From Taenia hydatigena (taxonomy: Eukaryota > Platyhelminthes > Cestoda > Cyclophyllidea > Taeniidae): a stretch of 64,000 nucleotides of DNA. Each line of letters begins with the position of its first letter. Position 1 is the first letter of the stretch. Location of the stretch: positions 13,274,617 to 13,338,616 of the forward strand of contig JADWOT020000004.1 of NCBI GenBank assembly GCA_036345935.2, read 5' to 3'. The notes under the pieces are model-generated. The model was not told where the DNA came from. It saw nothing but the letters and a program-made list of their open reading frames with translations, and ran no database searches. A program made the translations under genes and the position numbers. Below are positions 1-11,319 of the stretch, piece by piece.

Positions 1-54
1 TTTTGGCTGCCAGCGCTTTCAAAGGAGAGCGTCCAGGTGGGACTGTAACATGAT

Positions 55-212
55 TGTAATATTTTGTTTGAACGACTAGTTTCGGTCAGGATCACAGAGG
101 TGGCCATATTGTCCTAGCTGCGTAGGCTGGCCGCTGGACCATATATATACATATATACTCCGCTTTAGTATCCTGCTTTCTTTTGCCTTCGAGACAGCCT
201 CGGGACGCCACA
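55..212 (+). repeat. 5' LTR of the TRIM-like element
   Basis: Begins TGTAAT and ends CCACA. It aligns with 740-941 over its whole length but lacks about 36 bp in the middle (the stretch reading roughly GCCATGCCAGCAGC onward in the other copy), and its TA tract is shorter. Confidence 0.75.
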
Positions 213-213
213 T

Positions 214-225
214 TGGTGGCAGCGG
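214..225 (+). other. Primer-binding site, tRNA-Leu type
   Basis: TGGTGGCAGCGG is complementary to CCGCTGCCACCA, the 3' end expected for a tRNA-Leu with acceptor strand CGCTGCC plus A and CCA (as in animal Leu-AAG/UAG isoacceptors, recalled from general knowledge). It begins one base after the LTR end. The same core follows the LTR end of the gypsy copies at 51932 and 63122. Confidence 0.65.
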
Positions 226-739
226 AAAGCGGACCCGACTCTATAAGGTTTTTATCCCGATCTCTACCGCCTGTGGCATGTTGCAGCGGTGCGAAAGAAA
301 TGCATGCGCTACAGATGGGCCAAGAACGGCGTCCGCCTCCGGCATCTACCCTATCTCCGCGTTCTACAAGAAAGCTATTAACAACTGAAGCGACACTAGC
401 CACGGGCCACCTGGAAAGTTTCGTTTCGAAGATTACCCCTAAATATACTTGCCTAAGGAGATCGGCGTACTAACGCCTCCCTACGGACATACCGACGATC
501 GGCAGAACCACTTATTCTGAACTTTGTTCCCAGGCCAAGCGAAACTCGAAGTGCGATGCACTGCCAAGAGGGATCAGTGACGTTGGTGTCAAGCATCGCC
601 TCAATAGCGTCGAATGTCGGCGACTGGCATGATTAGCTCGCGGGTGCTTCTTGCAGCACTGAGTATGTTGTAATAGCCGACGCGGGAGGTGTACCAAGGG
701 ATGCGTCGGGAACGATGCTTGAAAAGAGGAGAGGGGTAA

Positions 740-941
740 TGTAGTACTTTGTTTGTTTGAACTATCAGTTTTGGTTAGGGACACAGAGGTGGCCATATTG
801 CCCTAGCTGCGTAGGCTGGTCTCCGGGCTATGCCAGCAGCTTATTTCCCTCTGTCCGTTGAATATATATATATATATATATATATATTCTACTCTAGCAT
901 TCTGCCTTCTTTTGCCTTCGAGGGAGCCTTGGGACGCTACA
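740..941 (+). repeat. 3' LTR of the TRIM-like element
   Basis: Starts TGTAGTAC and ends GCTACA. It contains a (TA)n run at 861-888. A purine-rich polypurine tract (721-736) lies just upstream. Related LTR copies occur at 1580-1710, 21746-21925 and 57613-57799. Confidence 0.75.
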
Positions 942-1579
942 GTGATTGTCTCCGGCCGTGGTTGGTGGGGAGCGAGTGCTTAAATAAATGAACGCGTGGG
1001 TACAGAGAGCCGCATGGGTGTACGAAAGAACGGTCATTATTGATCTGCGTTGCTTGTTACCAGCATCTCAAAACTAAATGAAGGGCACTCCCGCTGTCAC
1101 TTCATGATCAGGGGTATCAAGGCAATCGGTGCCTTAAAGCTGCTCGGCGACCAGGTCTGCATCCATGTGCACATATTTGTACGCACACGGTAGCTGTTAC
1201 ATGGTTAAAACGATAGTGAGGAGGGAAAAAGTTGCAATGCTGCAAGTCACTATGATGCTAAAAGATAATGAAGTATGGTGAAGTAAAGCGTTCCGGATCC
1301 TCCAATAAGTCTCACGTTACTGCCTCTTCATGAAGAGCTAAAGGGTGCTGCCTCGCCTAGAGTGACACTCATCATCAATTTTAATGGTAAACGCTATAAT
1401 TTTTATGTCGCCTATGTACTTGCAACAAATGAAAAATAGCCATCTAAAAAGAATCATAATTTTATCTTTACAAGTCTAAAAATGACCTTATACTTTACTA
1501 AACCATTTCTAATTGTGACCATCCCTGATGATTGTCTTAAAATTTTACAGTAACTTTGATCTAAAATGTGATAAAATCA
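942..1579. other. No gene seen
   Basis: No convincing open frame, RNA gene or repeat was seen between the TRIM-like element and the next LTR fragment. Confidence 0.4.
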
Positions 1580-1710
1580 GTATTGCTCTACCTGCGTAAG
1601 GCTGGCCTTCGGGCCATGTGGGTAGCTTATTTCCCTCTGTCCGTTGAATATATATTTCTGCCGTAGTATTCTGCCTTCTTTTGCCTTCAAGGGAGCCTCG
1701 GGATGCTACA
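1580..1710 (+). repeat. Truncated solo LTR of the TRIM family
   Basis: The right three quarters of the LTR are present, from the stretch CTGCGTAAGGCTGG to the terminal GGATGCTACA. The left end is missing and there is no partner LTR nearby. Confidence 0.75.
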
Positions 1711-4700
1711 GAATGGGCTGATTTTGTGGGGAGTCGGTGCCACTGTTTGTATCGAAAGTCTTGGCATGAATTTGCCGGCTCTTATGAAGGGCTGGGTACT
1801 GGTGATGTTTTCGCGTCTGGTTCTGCTTGTGCTTTGTACTAGTAAGTCTGTATGTGCAAGTATTTATCCGTAAAGACTTCGCTCCACCTAGTATCGGTGA
1901 TAGGAATTATTGAGACGCGTTGGATTTGTGGGTCCTATAATGTCAATTCAACCAGGTGCAGACGTGGACTACGTTTGTTTAGCCTAGCGCTGTTTCTGCG
2001 TAGCAGGGTGGCGTCTGTTGGTTCTGATGATTTTCAGCCCTTTTCACATTGTAATGCGGTGCGCATTCTGTACTTTTGCGTTGCTTGTCACCGTTCCATT
2101 TTTATGCAAGGATACGCCTTTCGAACCGATGAGCTCATCACTTGAGATCGTTTCAACTTTTTCGTCGACTCATGGGTAATAACTTATGTTCTTTACCAGC
2201 CCTTTGGAAATACACCGGATTCACGCGATAATAAGTATGCCGCATGATTTCGACGGCCAATCCAGCAATGGTGTGATTGGATTAATTGCTCTCATTTCGG
2301 CCTTCAGCGCATTCCTTAACGTAGAATGGGGGCACTCGGTTGGTGGAGCACCTGAGTGCAAAAGCTTGATCGTTGAATCGCACTTTGAAGGCTTCTTTCC
2401 CTTTTGGTTTAGTCGATGAAAAGATTGGAACTGGGAATGGCGAACTGTTTGCTGATCTAGGGTGACTGAATGAAGGTGGTTGACTGACCTCCGTGGATAT
2501 TCCTCATCTTTTCACAGAGTGGAGGAATAAATACACTCCGGGGGCTTCAGGAATGAAGATTGCCCTAAAAAGTACTGAAATTCGGTGGGATAAGGTGCTG
2601 CTAACATTGCTGCTTGGAGTCAAAGCATTAAAAGAGATATAGATGCTTTAACAAGGTATGAAGTTTAGTTCAGTCTGGATCTTGAGTTCAGCGAGGTGTC
2701 TGTAACGCGTTTCGTACAGAAACATCGACTCCATGATGCTCAATTTCCGGACATTAATTTCTGGTTCATTTTTGTTGTTGCCTTTAAAATGAAGTTTTCG
2801 ACTACTTTTAGGTGTCTTATTGTAGAACTTTATGCCATAAATCTTACGTCACCTTCAGCTCCTTGCTGTGCTACTATCGTAACGTCGTCGACATTTGATT
2901 CGACATCTCTGCATCCCTTGCCACAGCATCGCACAATGCGGTCGCACAGGCGAAGTCACCCATATGGATGTGCACAACCGCAATGTCTTGAAGAGTCTAT
3001 TTTATCGATTTCTCCACCACATGCGATCTATTCCTTGTTGTTGTCAAATATCTTTGACCGATCTGAAATTTGAAACTTCACTAACGTCACCTCATCTAGT
3101 ACTTGTAAAGTTGGTACTTCCATCTTATAGGAGCTTGAGAATGCACCAGACAATGGAATAATTTTGTGCGATATCAAATGTAGTTCGCTTGTAAAACGTC
3201 TGCGTTAATATCCACACTGTACTCTCCACTAGCCTCAGTTTGAATCCCCAAACTTGTTGGCTGAAATTAATGTGCTTTGAACTTGCCTACTCCACAGATC
3301 TGAATTGTTTCGGTTCTAAAGGTGAAGCGGTTGCCAGCTTCCGTGAATTTTTTCCATATTCGGAAAAGTCGCCGCAGTTAGCAGTAAGATTTTTTGTTTG
3401 TAATGAGAGGTTTAAGCAGTTTGATTGTGGCAATGTCGCGGCACTCAGAAGCCATCATATTTAAGAAGGCCTTTGTTTTGAGTAAGAAAGTATTACTTGT
3501 CTCGTTTGGCTAATGCCACTCAAGACCATTGTGTCAAGAGCGACTAATAGCACGAGTGATGATGGAACCATTGGTTCACCCCTACGTTACCGCTGGAGGA
3601 ACTGTCATGGTAGAGGCTGACCATATGGGTACACTCTAGATGCCATGGATCATTTAGTGGCAGGCAATAGTTTTGGCGGAGCATGAGTTCTTTCAAACTT
3701 ATTCTATGTGCATTGTAAGAAGGTGCTGCGTGTAGGCTGGTTTGCTGACTGATTGATTGACTAGAGAATAACTTGCGAAATGACTTGATGCATTTGCGAG
3801 GTGAATGAACATTTCATTCTGGGCTATTCCCGAACCGTCCACTCATGGATTACCTCACAGGTTTGACTAAAGTACCTCTTCATGTCTAAACGCCTGCGCT
3901 TGAGCACTAATTTGGCACAGGCCTTGCACGCCTAGAGGCTGTGTTGCTCCTCCCCATGATCTGCGGTTGCCTATAGTTCAGACGTTGCCACTCCATCACA
4001 TGTCAAACAGCATGATTAAGACCTGGTATTTGCGGCGAAACCTATTGGGCCGTTTAACACGAGATCCTGGGTGCGCTCTATTATCGCGTCTTAAGCAGGG
4101 GAAGCATTTCGGTCTCCTAGCTGTAAGTGGGTTACTTTGACCATCAAATAATGACGTCCTTCAAAAGATAAAGTCTGTAAATTAAGCAATGGTCCTTGGG
4201 ATGAAACAGAGGCAGCCGAGCGCCAATTTCTTTTTGCAGGTGTGATCATGGAACATGTCTTCGTTCATTATTGTGTTTTTGTGGTTGCCCAAGCGTGCAC
4301 TTTCTTTCACATTTAGTCAGAATTATGACTGAAGTGAGTATTCCTCACGACTAATTGAATCTTTCTATCAGAAGGAGGATAAAGTAAAAAAGTATTCACT
4401 TGATATGGCACAACCTGGTCATCTCGCTGGCTCTTGTCTCACTACTACGCCACTCCAAATGATTTGATGCTAAAATGAGAACACTATCAAACCTTGCCGA
4501 TGTTATGTGAATTTGATCCCAATGCAGTGGCTTCCGGTATATAAAAAAGTGGAGATTTTGGAACATGTTCTTAGTGTTTGAAGTTCTCTTCGGGGTTGGC
4601 AATGCCATGATAATTATTCCACTTATGATAGAACTATTCTAAAGTAAGATCAATCCATCAATCTACCTATTTCAATTCACTCTTTGAACCCAAACGGATT

Positions 4701-5924
4701 ATTTAGCTTTTTAACGGTGTCCTGAGTTATTTGTTTTACTTCGTTGAGGGAGAAGGGCCTGAAATTAGCCCTGGTTCCATAAAAATATGCTTTAAAATAA
4801 AATCTCCTTTGGTTGGAAAAATGTAAAATCAAATTACCCGGTCGAATCAACCATCCGTCCATTAATCCAGCTGTCCATCCGTTTCTTGCCTGCTATTCAA
4901 TCTGTTTAGCGATCTATTCACTCATCCAAGCCTTATCCACTTCAGAATGCATTTAAAGGCAAGCGGGTGTTATTAAAATCATTTCGCTTGTTTTTATTTA
5001 GCATTTTTCCCTTTTGCATATGAGCAATCAATTATTTTTTCGATCTCTTCGGCCTTCCGTCCGCAGCCTTATCTGTTTGCAAAAGTAAACCTTTAGATGT
5101 CTTTTGACCTTTTCAAATCACAGATAAATGTCCGATGTAGTTTTAGAATCGAACAGCATTGTTTGCCAAACCCGTGCCTGGTTGTTTATTGAGTCTATTA
5201 TTTTCTCTTACCAGTTTGTGTATCGCTGGTCACTCTCTGACGTTGTCATTAATGCTGAGAAGACAACAAATGCAACTGATGTCAGCACCACCGCCGTGAC
5301 TGACGAAAGCAACATCTCGCGAGAGATGACCTGCAAGTATCTTAAGCTTGACTTTATCACCTTAGATTTAAAGGCGAATTTGGCGAAGGTAGTGTTGATA
5401 AAGGATTAAATGAAGGGAACGAGATGTTTACGGCGGATTGCGGCGGAGAACACGAGACGCTGAAAGGGACTCCTATAAGGGATGAAACGTTAAGACAGTA
5501 GACTCGGACGGAGAAGGCAATTATTAAATAGCTTGGGAAGTTGGCTCCCTAATATATGAAGGCTACTTTTGCTACTTATGGAGGTGCTGGACCATAGTGA
5601 ATTTGTTTACCTAACCAGGAATCTAAATGGTTTCCTTTTTTGAAGGCATCCTTGACCCGCTCACCTAAATACCCATTCAGTCAGAGTTAATCGTCTACCC
5701 TTTTCTAACCCGAACATTCATTTATTAGGCTCACTCTCATTTGTCCACATTTTATTCGTCATTGTAAATGTGACTTATGTTTTGATAAATCCATTAAATG
5801 AATGAACGGATTACTCCGTCCATGGACACGGGCAATCGCATGGTAAATAGGCCTCTTAATTACCACTCTTGGCTTTCTGCGTCGGTGGATTGTGCTCTTC
5901 GGTGGCGACTATTGGAGCAACTTT
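1711..5924. other. 4.2 kb without a recognisable gene
   Basis: Open frames reach 125 codons (2696-3073, +) and 93 codons (5128-5409, +). I recognise no domain in them and see no supporting splice pattern. The composition is unremarkable. It may be intergenic or intronic. Confidence 0.4.
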
Positions 5925-6120
5925 GCGCTGGAAATTGGCTGCCACTTCTACTTGCCAGTATCCAGATTTTAAGTCTATTGTGGAGAACCACTTTGATCCA
6001 TGCAGAGCATCCAAGGAGTCGTTGATATGAGGTAAGGGAAAGGCGGCATCTAGCTTTCTGTGATCGATACACAGCCGTAGACTACCGTCGCTTTTCTTTA
6101 CCTGTGCGATTGGGGAAGCG
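5925..6120 (-). pseudogene. Antisense fragment of Ty3/gypsy reverse transcriptase
   Basis: On the minus strand this reads the RT palm segment with the motifs CIDHRKLDA, LPHINDSLDAL and LKSGYWQVEVA. It is close to identical to 14500-14700 of the gypsy copy in this window. It ends about nine bases after the GTGGCAGCC / TTTCCAGCGC junction, which is the same RT deletion junction seen in that copy. No LTR or other pol domain is attached, so it is a scrap. Confidence 0.85.
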
Positions 6121-6456
6121 CGGTGGCATGGTCATCATGGCAGCCACGTGGTTCTCTTTTAATCCGTTTCGAGTTTTATTAGTAAAAAGGAGAAGTGGCG
6201 ACTTGGTTGCCTCCTGGTTTTGCTGTGCGAATTTGTCGAGGCATTCTCCAGATGTGCGCGCCTTGGTGGTAGCGCTCTAGCCTACTTTTCCGCGTCTTCA
6301 ACACTGCGCTTCTTTTCGATCGGTACGTAATGGATTCGTTATTGGTTTGAAATCGCCACTTCAGCGCTTCTTTGATGTCTGTTTTTAAATAGCATTTTTA
6401 TAATGAGAACTCCTCCGTGCTCTTGTGTCTCTCATGGGCTTATCACGGTCAGATTG
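6121..6456. other. No gene seen
   Basis: Linker between the RT scrap and the inverted-repeat arm. Nothing recognisable was seen. Confidence 0.4.
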
Positions 6457-6716
6457 TCGAGTTGACCTTTATTCTGTGAGAGACCATCTAGGTGTGCTCG
6501 GTGATTGTTGTGCCCCTTCAAATGCCACCGAGTTGTGCGATGGCTGTGTGTCGCTTTCCCACTTTGAAGAGTTGGTGCCACTGAGGAGGGTTCTTGATTG
6601 GGAATCGCACAGCATTTGTTCACTCAGTCCGCCGCAAAATTCATAACTTGTGTACTGTGAAAAATCGCCCTGTATGACAGCACGTGTTGAAGACGCGGAC
6701 GATGTATCTCCTCAAC
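6457..6716 (-). repeat. Left arm of a 260-290 bp inverted repeat
   Basis: The reverse complement matches 9486-9773 nearly base for base. This includes the stretch reading GAGATACATCGTCCGCGTC at one end and TCTCAC/TCTCGT ... TCAACTC at the other. This arm lacks about 28 bp present in the right arm just after AACACGTGCTGT. The function is unknown. Confidence 0.85.
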
Positions 6717-9485
6717 CTTGCACGAATTTTTTTTGCCAATTCCATGTGGTCCGTCCATTTTAATCTGAAATAAGTGCGGAAGTAGAGGAGCCATGGGAGG
6801 AAAAAGCGATTAGATGTAGTAAAGTGAGTTGGCGGGTGTGTGGGTTGGTGAATGGGTGGGTGGGTGGACGATAAGGTGTTGGCGGAAAGTGGAGTTGAAA
6901 TTAATAAGGCAGGCAACTAGGCATGCAACGAGCAACGAAAGGAGGTCTTACTTCACCCAGGATAGGACTGTCGACCTGGTAGACTAGAATGACAAGTTAG
7001 AGGAGAGGATGAGATGAATGTGTCTTTGCATTTCAATACACACAGTCAGGCATATACACACGCAGACGTTCCTACCTGTTTTGGTGGGAGGCCGATGGAG
7101 GCGACTTTCTAAAAGGACGAAAACAAAGATAGGTAATGGCACACACACGCAAACTGGGCAACCAAACAGACAGACAGACAGACAGGCAGGCAGGCAGGCA
7201 GGCAGGCACAGATACATGGTGGAAAAGGAGCAGGTGATCTGTCTGTAGGGGCAGGAAGCGCATATTCTTACCCGTTAATGTAGAGCGCCAGGTGGAGGAA
7301 TCCTCTAAAGAGAGAAGGAAAGAATTGGGCAGTGAGATGATGAGGTGGGAGTTGGGCGAGTCTACAAATTACGAAGTGGGGAGTAGGAGCAACGCGCTCA
7401 CCTTCGCTCTCGAGGGGGTAAGTGGAGGAGGAGTAGGAGCAGGAGACGAAATTGAGGCAAAGTGGTGTGGAGCATTTACTGCGACAGAAAGAAAGGAATG
7501 GAAAAGGAATGGGGATCCAGGCTAGACTATGCTAAATCAAGATTGGATCTTGAGCAATGCCTGATTGTGTCAGTTACAGTATAGACCATGCTAGTCTGAT
7601 GTAGGCTATGAAACTTGGCACTATCGAGTCGTGTCACAAATCGGGAGTGAAAATAGAAGACGAATGAAGGAGAGCTTACAAAGAGGGCGCTGGCAGAAGA
7701 TGAGGTAGGGGAAGGAAAGGAGGAGACTGGGGCGAATTGAGGTTGAGTTCGAAGGGGGAAAAGGCGATATTTTATTGTGTCTAAAATTAGACAAATGAAG
7801 GTTAGCTAATGAAACGCAGGAAGTACCAACTCCTCTGTTCCGATTGAGTATAATGCATAAAGCAACTTGAAAGGCGCAATACTTGGAGGCCTACGGAACA
7901 TCGAAGTGGGAGACAAAGGAGGGACTCACCAAAGGCGCGTTGCAGTGGAACGTAGAGAAGAGAGCTCCCACCCCTCCATTTTGAAGACACTGCTAGGCCT
8001 GCTCATAGTCTGAGTACCTTGATCTCTAGTGTCTGCAAGACAGAAGAGAAGAAGACCTCGTTTTACATGGCATGGACTTGTGTTGGTGAATTAGGCGGGT
8101 CAAATTGGGGTGTTGTTAGGATTGACTTCGGTGATAGCACATAAGGCGCCTCAAGGGATGAGGCATGCACGATAGATCTGGCTGGTGACCCTGTCCATCC
8201 TCTTCTTTCCTATTTTATGCAGACATGTCATAATCCAGCCTAGGTGACCAGTCTGCTCTGTTCCGACCGAGTGCAATCCAGTCAGATCTAGCCATGCCGT
8301 GCTACAGTGCTTCTGCGGTGGGGTATGCATATTGAGCATGCCATTATTACCTCAATAGGTCTCTTGATGCTGTCACTTATTTGGTGAATGTAAAAGCATA
8401 CAAGAGACATCGAAAGTGAGCGTGGCAGGACAAGTGTGCTGCAGGGTAGAAATTGATTAGGGACATTGCTGACTCACAACTAAAATGACTATTGCCGTAA
8501 CGACGACGTGTTTCCTATGTTTCTAGACATATGCTTTGAAGACTTATTGCGCTGCATTGCGAAGCAGCATGAATGTACATCTGAGAGAGACAAGGGAATG
8601 AGTGAGATAGAGGCAAAGGGATGAGAAGTCGAGAGCATGGAATGAGAGAGGGTGAGGAAGGAGGAAAGGGGATTCGACATGGACACCGTAAGATGACTCT
8701 GTACAGTGCTGCGGCGCAGCATTCTGCATTTCTTTCCTTCATTCTTCTATCTACCCCCAAACTGATTTCCTTACCTACTGATCTAGCCACCTGACTCAGT
8801 TAAATGGGAAGCAGTTGACCGAATGGAAGGAATTCAATCTTATTTTTAGTGGCACTCTCGAACAGGCTAATCATAATTTTACCTTTCCATGTGATTTACA
8901 ATGAATACCAGATGTAATGACATTGAAATTACGGTAAAGTTAATCAACCCCTCTCACAAAGTGTGAGGAAAGCAGCAAGGTTCATTAAGGATTCGAATTT
9001 ATCAAAAAATTGCGTGAACATTCCTTTGGACTGGCAAATCGAGTGGGTCCTTGGGTTGCAAATAACATAAATGTGGGATGGCGAACAATGCCCTAGGTTG
9101 TATAAAGTAAAGTGGCACAATATGAGGATGTCGAGACTAACCATCTGCTGGGTATGTGATGGTTCGGAGGCGAACAAAGCTTTCGGTGCTTCATGGTCGT
9201 GAGCATGGCCTGATGGTTGCGATAGTTGGTCTTGTTGACGAAGACAACCATTCTCCTACTCCAGGCGCAACTTGAGGTCGTGCGAGTAATTGAGCTGAAT
9301 TGTCGTGGATAGGGTATCCCTTCAACCGCCATGAAGAAAATTTGAGTAGGGAAGGTGAGTGGTTTTTTTGAGGCGCCCCATAGCGTTGATAAACGATAGG
9401 AACAATTAGATTTGAGGGATCAGGGTGGGTCATGCAACTACTTTAGTTGGGGCATCCGCTCCTAGGGTGAAGAAGGATTTGTACC
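6717..9485. other. Interior between inverted-repeat arms, no gene recognised
   Basis: 2.77 kb with open frames up to about 90 codons, none with a recognisable domain. It holds a (CAGA)n(CAGG)n microsatellite at 7166-7208. The interior is purine-rich on the + strand around 7290-7760 and 8580-8680. No transposase was found. Confidence 0.4.
7166..7208. repeat. (CAGA)n(CAGG)n microsatellite
   Basis: Uninterrupted CAGA units change into CAGG units. The reverse strand gives a spurious Cys/Leu/Pro-rich open frame. Confidence 0.95.
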
Positions 9486-9773
9486 AGGTTGAGGAGATAC
9501 ATCGTCCGCGTCTTCAACACGTGCTGTCTGTGCGCACGGAAGGCAAAGAAGCCCGTCATACAGGGCGATTTTCACAGTACACAAGTTATGAATTTTGCAG
9601 CGGACTGAGTGAACAAATGCTGTGCGATTCCCAATCAAGAACCCTCCTCAGTGGCACCAACTCTTCAAAGTGGGAAAGCGACACACAGCCATCGCGCAAC
9701 CCGGTGGCATTTGAAGGGGCACAACAATCATCGGGCACACCCAGATGGTCTCTCGTGGAACATAAATCAACTC
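9486..9773 (+). repeat. Right arm of the inverted repeat
   Basis: Partner of 6457-6716 in opposite orientation. A 126-codon open frame (9425-9805) overlaps it. The left arm carries only the shorter 63-codon version, so coding is doubtful. Confidence 0.85.
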
Positions 9774-9859
9774 AAAGCACCCATGGGACACAGCAAGTTG
9801 AATGATTCTCATTCCTACTGAGAAGATCCAAAGGCTGTTGCAGGTTCCCTTGCCTAAAA

Positions 9860-11310
9860 AGCAAATACATACAAAATGATTGCACACGTTTGACACAAAC
9901 TGTTGACCAGGTAGCGCCAGTTGGTGATTTGAAACCAATATCGACTAATTCAGCACCGATTTACGAGAAAGTGCTGTGTTGGAGACGCGGAATAGCAGGC
10001 TACAGCGCTATTGACACGAGTCACACATGTAGAGAATGCACCCATTTTGTCACAGTCTGCCTCGAGAAATTTGCACAGCAAAAACAGGAGGCAACCAATT
10101 CATCAGCTCTCCTCTTTATTAATGAAAACTGGAAGGGGACTAGAAGGAGCGCAGCGTTGGTGCCACGATGACACTGCAACTGCGCTATTGAGAAGGGCTG
10201 CCCATGTAGAGAATGCATCAATTCCGTCACCAACTTACTCAAGAACTCCTGATAACAAAACAGGCGGCTACCAACCAAACAGTTCCCCATTTGTAAATTA
10301 TAAATTTAAGAAGGTTATCGTTGGTACCACGATAACCCCAACTATCGTCCTATTGCCGACAAGTGCCCATCTATAAAATGCGTCCATTTCATCACCATCT
10401 TACACGAGACCTACTCGGAACAAAAAATGGGAGGCAGCAGCCTGAGCAGTTCTCCTTCTCAACATCAAAATTTCCCAACGGACATAAAAGGGACGAAGCG
10501 TTGCTACCGCGATAACAGCACCTACCCTGCTGTTAGCATGAGGTGGCCATACAAACGGTGCGTCCAGGTCGTCACGATCTGACAAGAGAGCTCCGCAGAA
10601 CAAAAACAGAAAGAAGCTGGCTAAGTAGTCTTCCACCTTAACAAAATATCATACCGATTTAAAAGAAGTGTCGGATTGCAACCGAGACAACACCAGCTAC
10701 GGCGCGTGTGACATGAGGTCTCAATGCATGGAAGCACACTTAACGCCACAATCTACCTCGAATAATTCTCGCCACTACCGCGCTTTTACCAAAGGTTGCT
10801 CACACATAAACTGCTTTCATTTCGTCACAATCTGTCTCGGGGGCTCATCCCAACAAACGCGGGAAACGACTGGCTTAGCAGTTCCATTTTCCAACAATAA
10901 AAACAGTGAAGCGAATGTTATGGGAGAGACGCGTCGGTGCCACGAAAACACAGGCTACCTCGCTTTTATCAAGCAGTGCTCGTTTATAAAATGCTTTCAT
11001 TTCGTCATATACACGGGGACGACAATCGTCGAGTGCACCTCTGTGGTCACCGAATGACTAAAGAATACCTCAAAACAGCTATAAGAGGCAACAAAATACA
11101 GTTCTCATTCTTACTGGTGTCGAAACAAAACAGAGCAAAGGTCCTTGCCTTGCCGTCCAGATTCGCAGAGTCATTTGTGGTTGGGAAGAGGTCCCCACAC
11201 ACCCAATGCATCCAATTGGTCGCCATCCGACCGGGGAACACCTCAGAACAAATGTCGACCCTACAATTTACCAACAATTCAGCACGCGCCCACCAACTCA
11301 CTTCATCGTA
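9860..11310 (+). repeat. Diverged satellite array, unit about 165-180 bp
   Basis: A recurring block, roughly a TCGGTGCCACGATAAC core followed by a CCCATNTANAAAATGC-TTTCGTCAC segment and a run such as CCAACAATAAAAA, occurs at least seven times. Anchors at 10033, 10210, 10375, 10555, 10809, 10988 and 11203 are spaced 177, 165, 180, 254, 179 and 215 bp. Units are heavily mutated and one is nearly lost. Open frames here (up to 136 codons) follow the repeats and look non-genic. The same family is inverted at 25205-25960. Confidence 0.75.
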
Positions 11311-11319
11311 TTTAATTGC

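Larger units (their letters stand above)
55..941 (+). mobile_element. TRIM-like miniature LTR retrotransposon, non-autonomous
   Basis: Two direct terminal repeats (55-212 and 740-941) flank about 527 bp with no pol gene. A primer-binding site follows the left repeat after one spacer base (214-225). A purine tract (721-736) ends three bases before the right repeat. Flanking 5-mers ATGAT (50-54) and GTGAT (942-946) differ at one base and fit a 5-bp target duplication. The size, the order LTR-PBS-PPT-LTR and the lack of coding capacity match the class called TRIM (terminal-repeat retrotransposon in miniature). An open frame runs 126-473 across the PBS without a convincing start, and its product is not recognised. 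Mobilisation must have been in trans, possibly by the gypsy family in this window, which has the same PBS type. Confidence 0.75.

Noticed and set aside
740..941. Hammerhead ribozyme in the LTR (as in retrozymes)
   Set aside because: No CTGATGA ... GAAA core was found on either strand of the LTR by eye.
6984..7263. Cys/Leu/Pro-rich minus-strand frames near 7.1 kb
   Set aside because: Direct translation of the CAGA/CAGG microsatellite.
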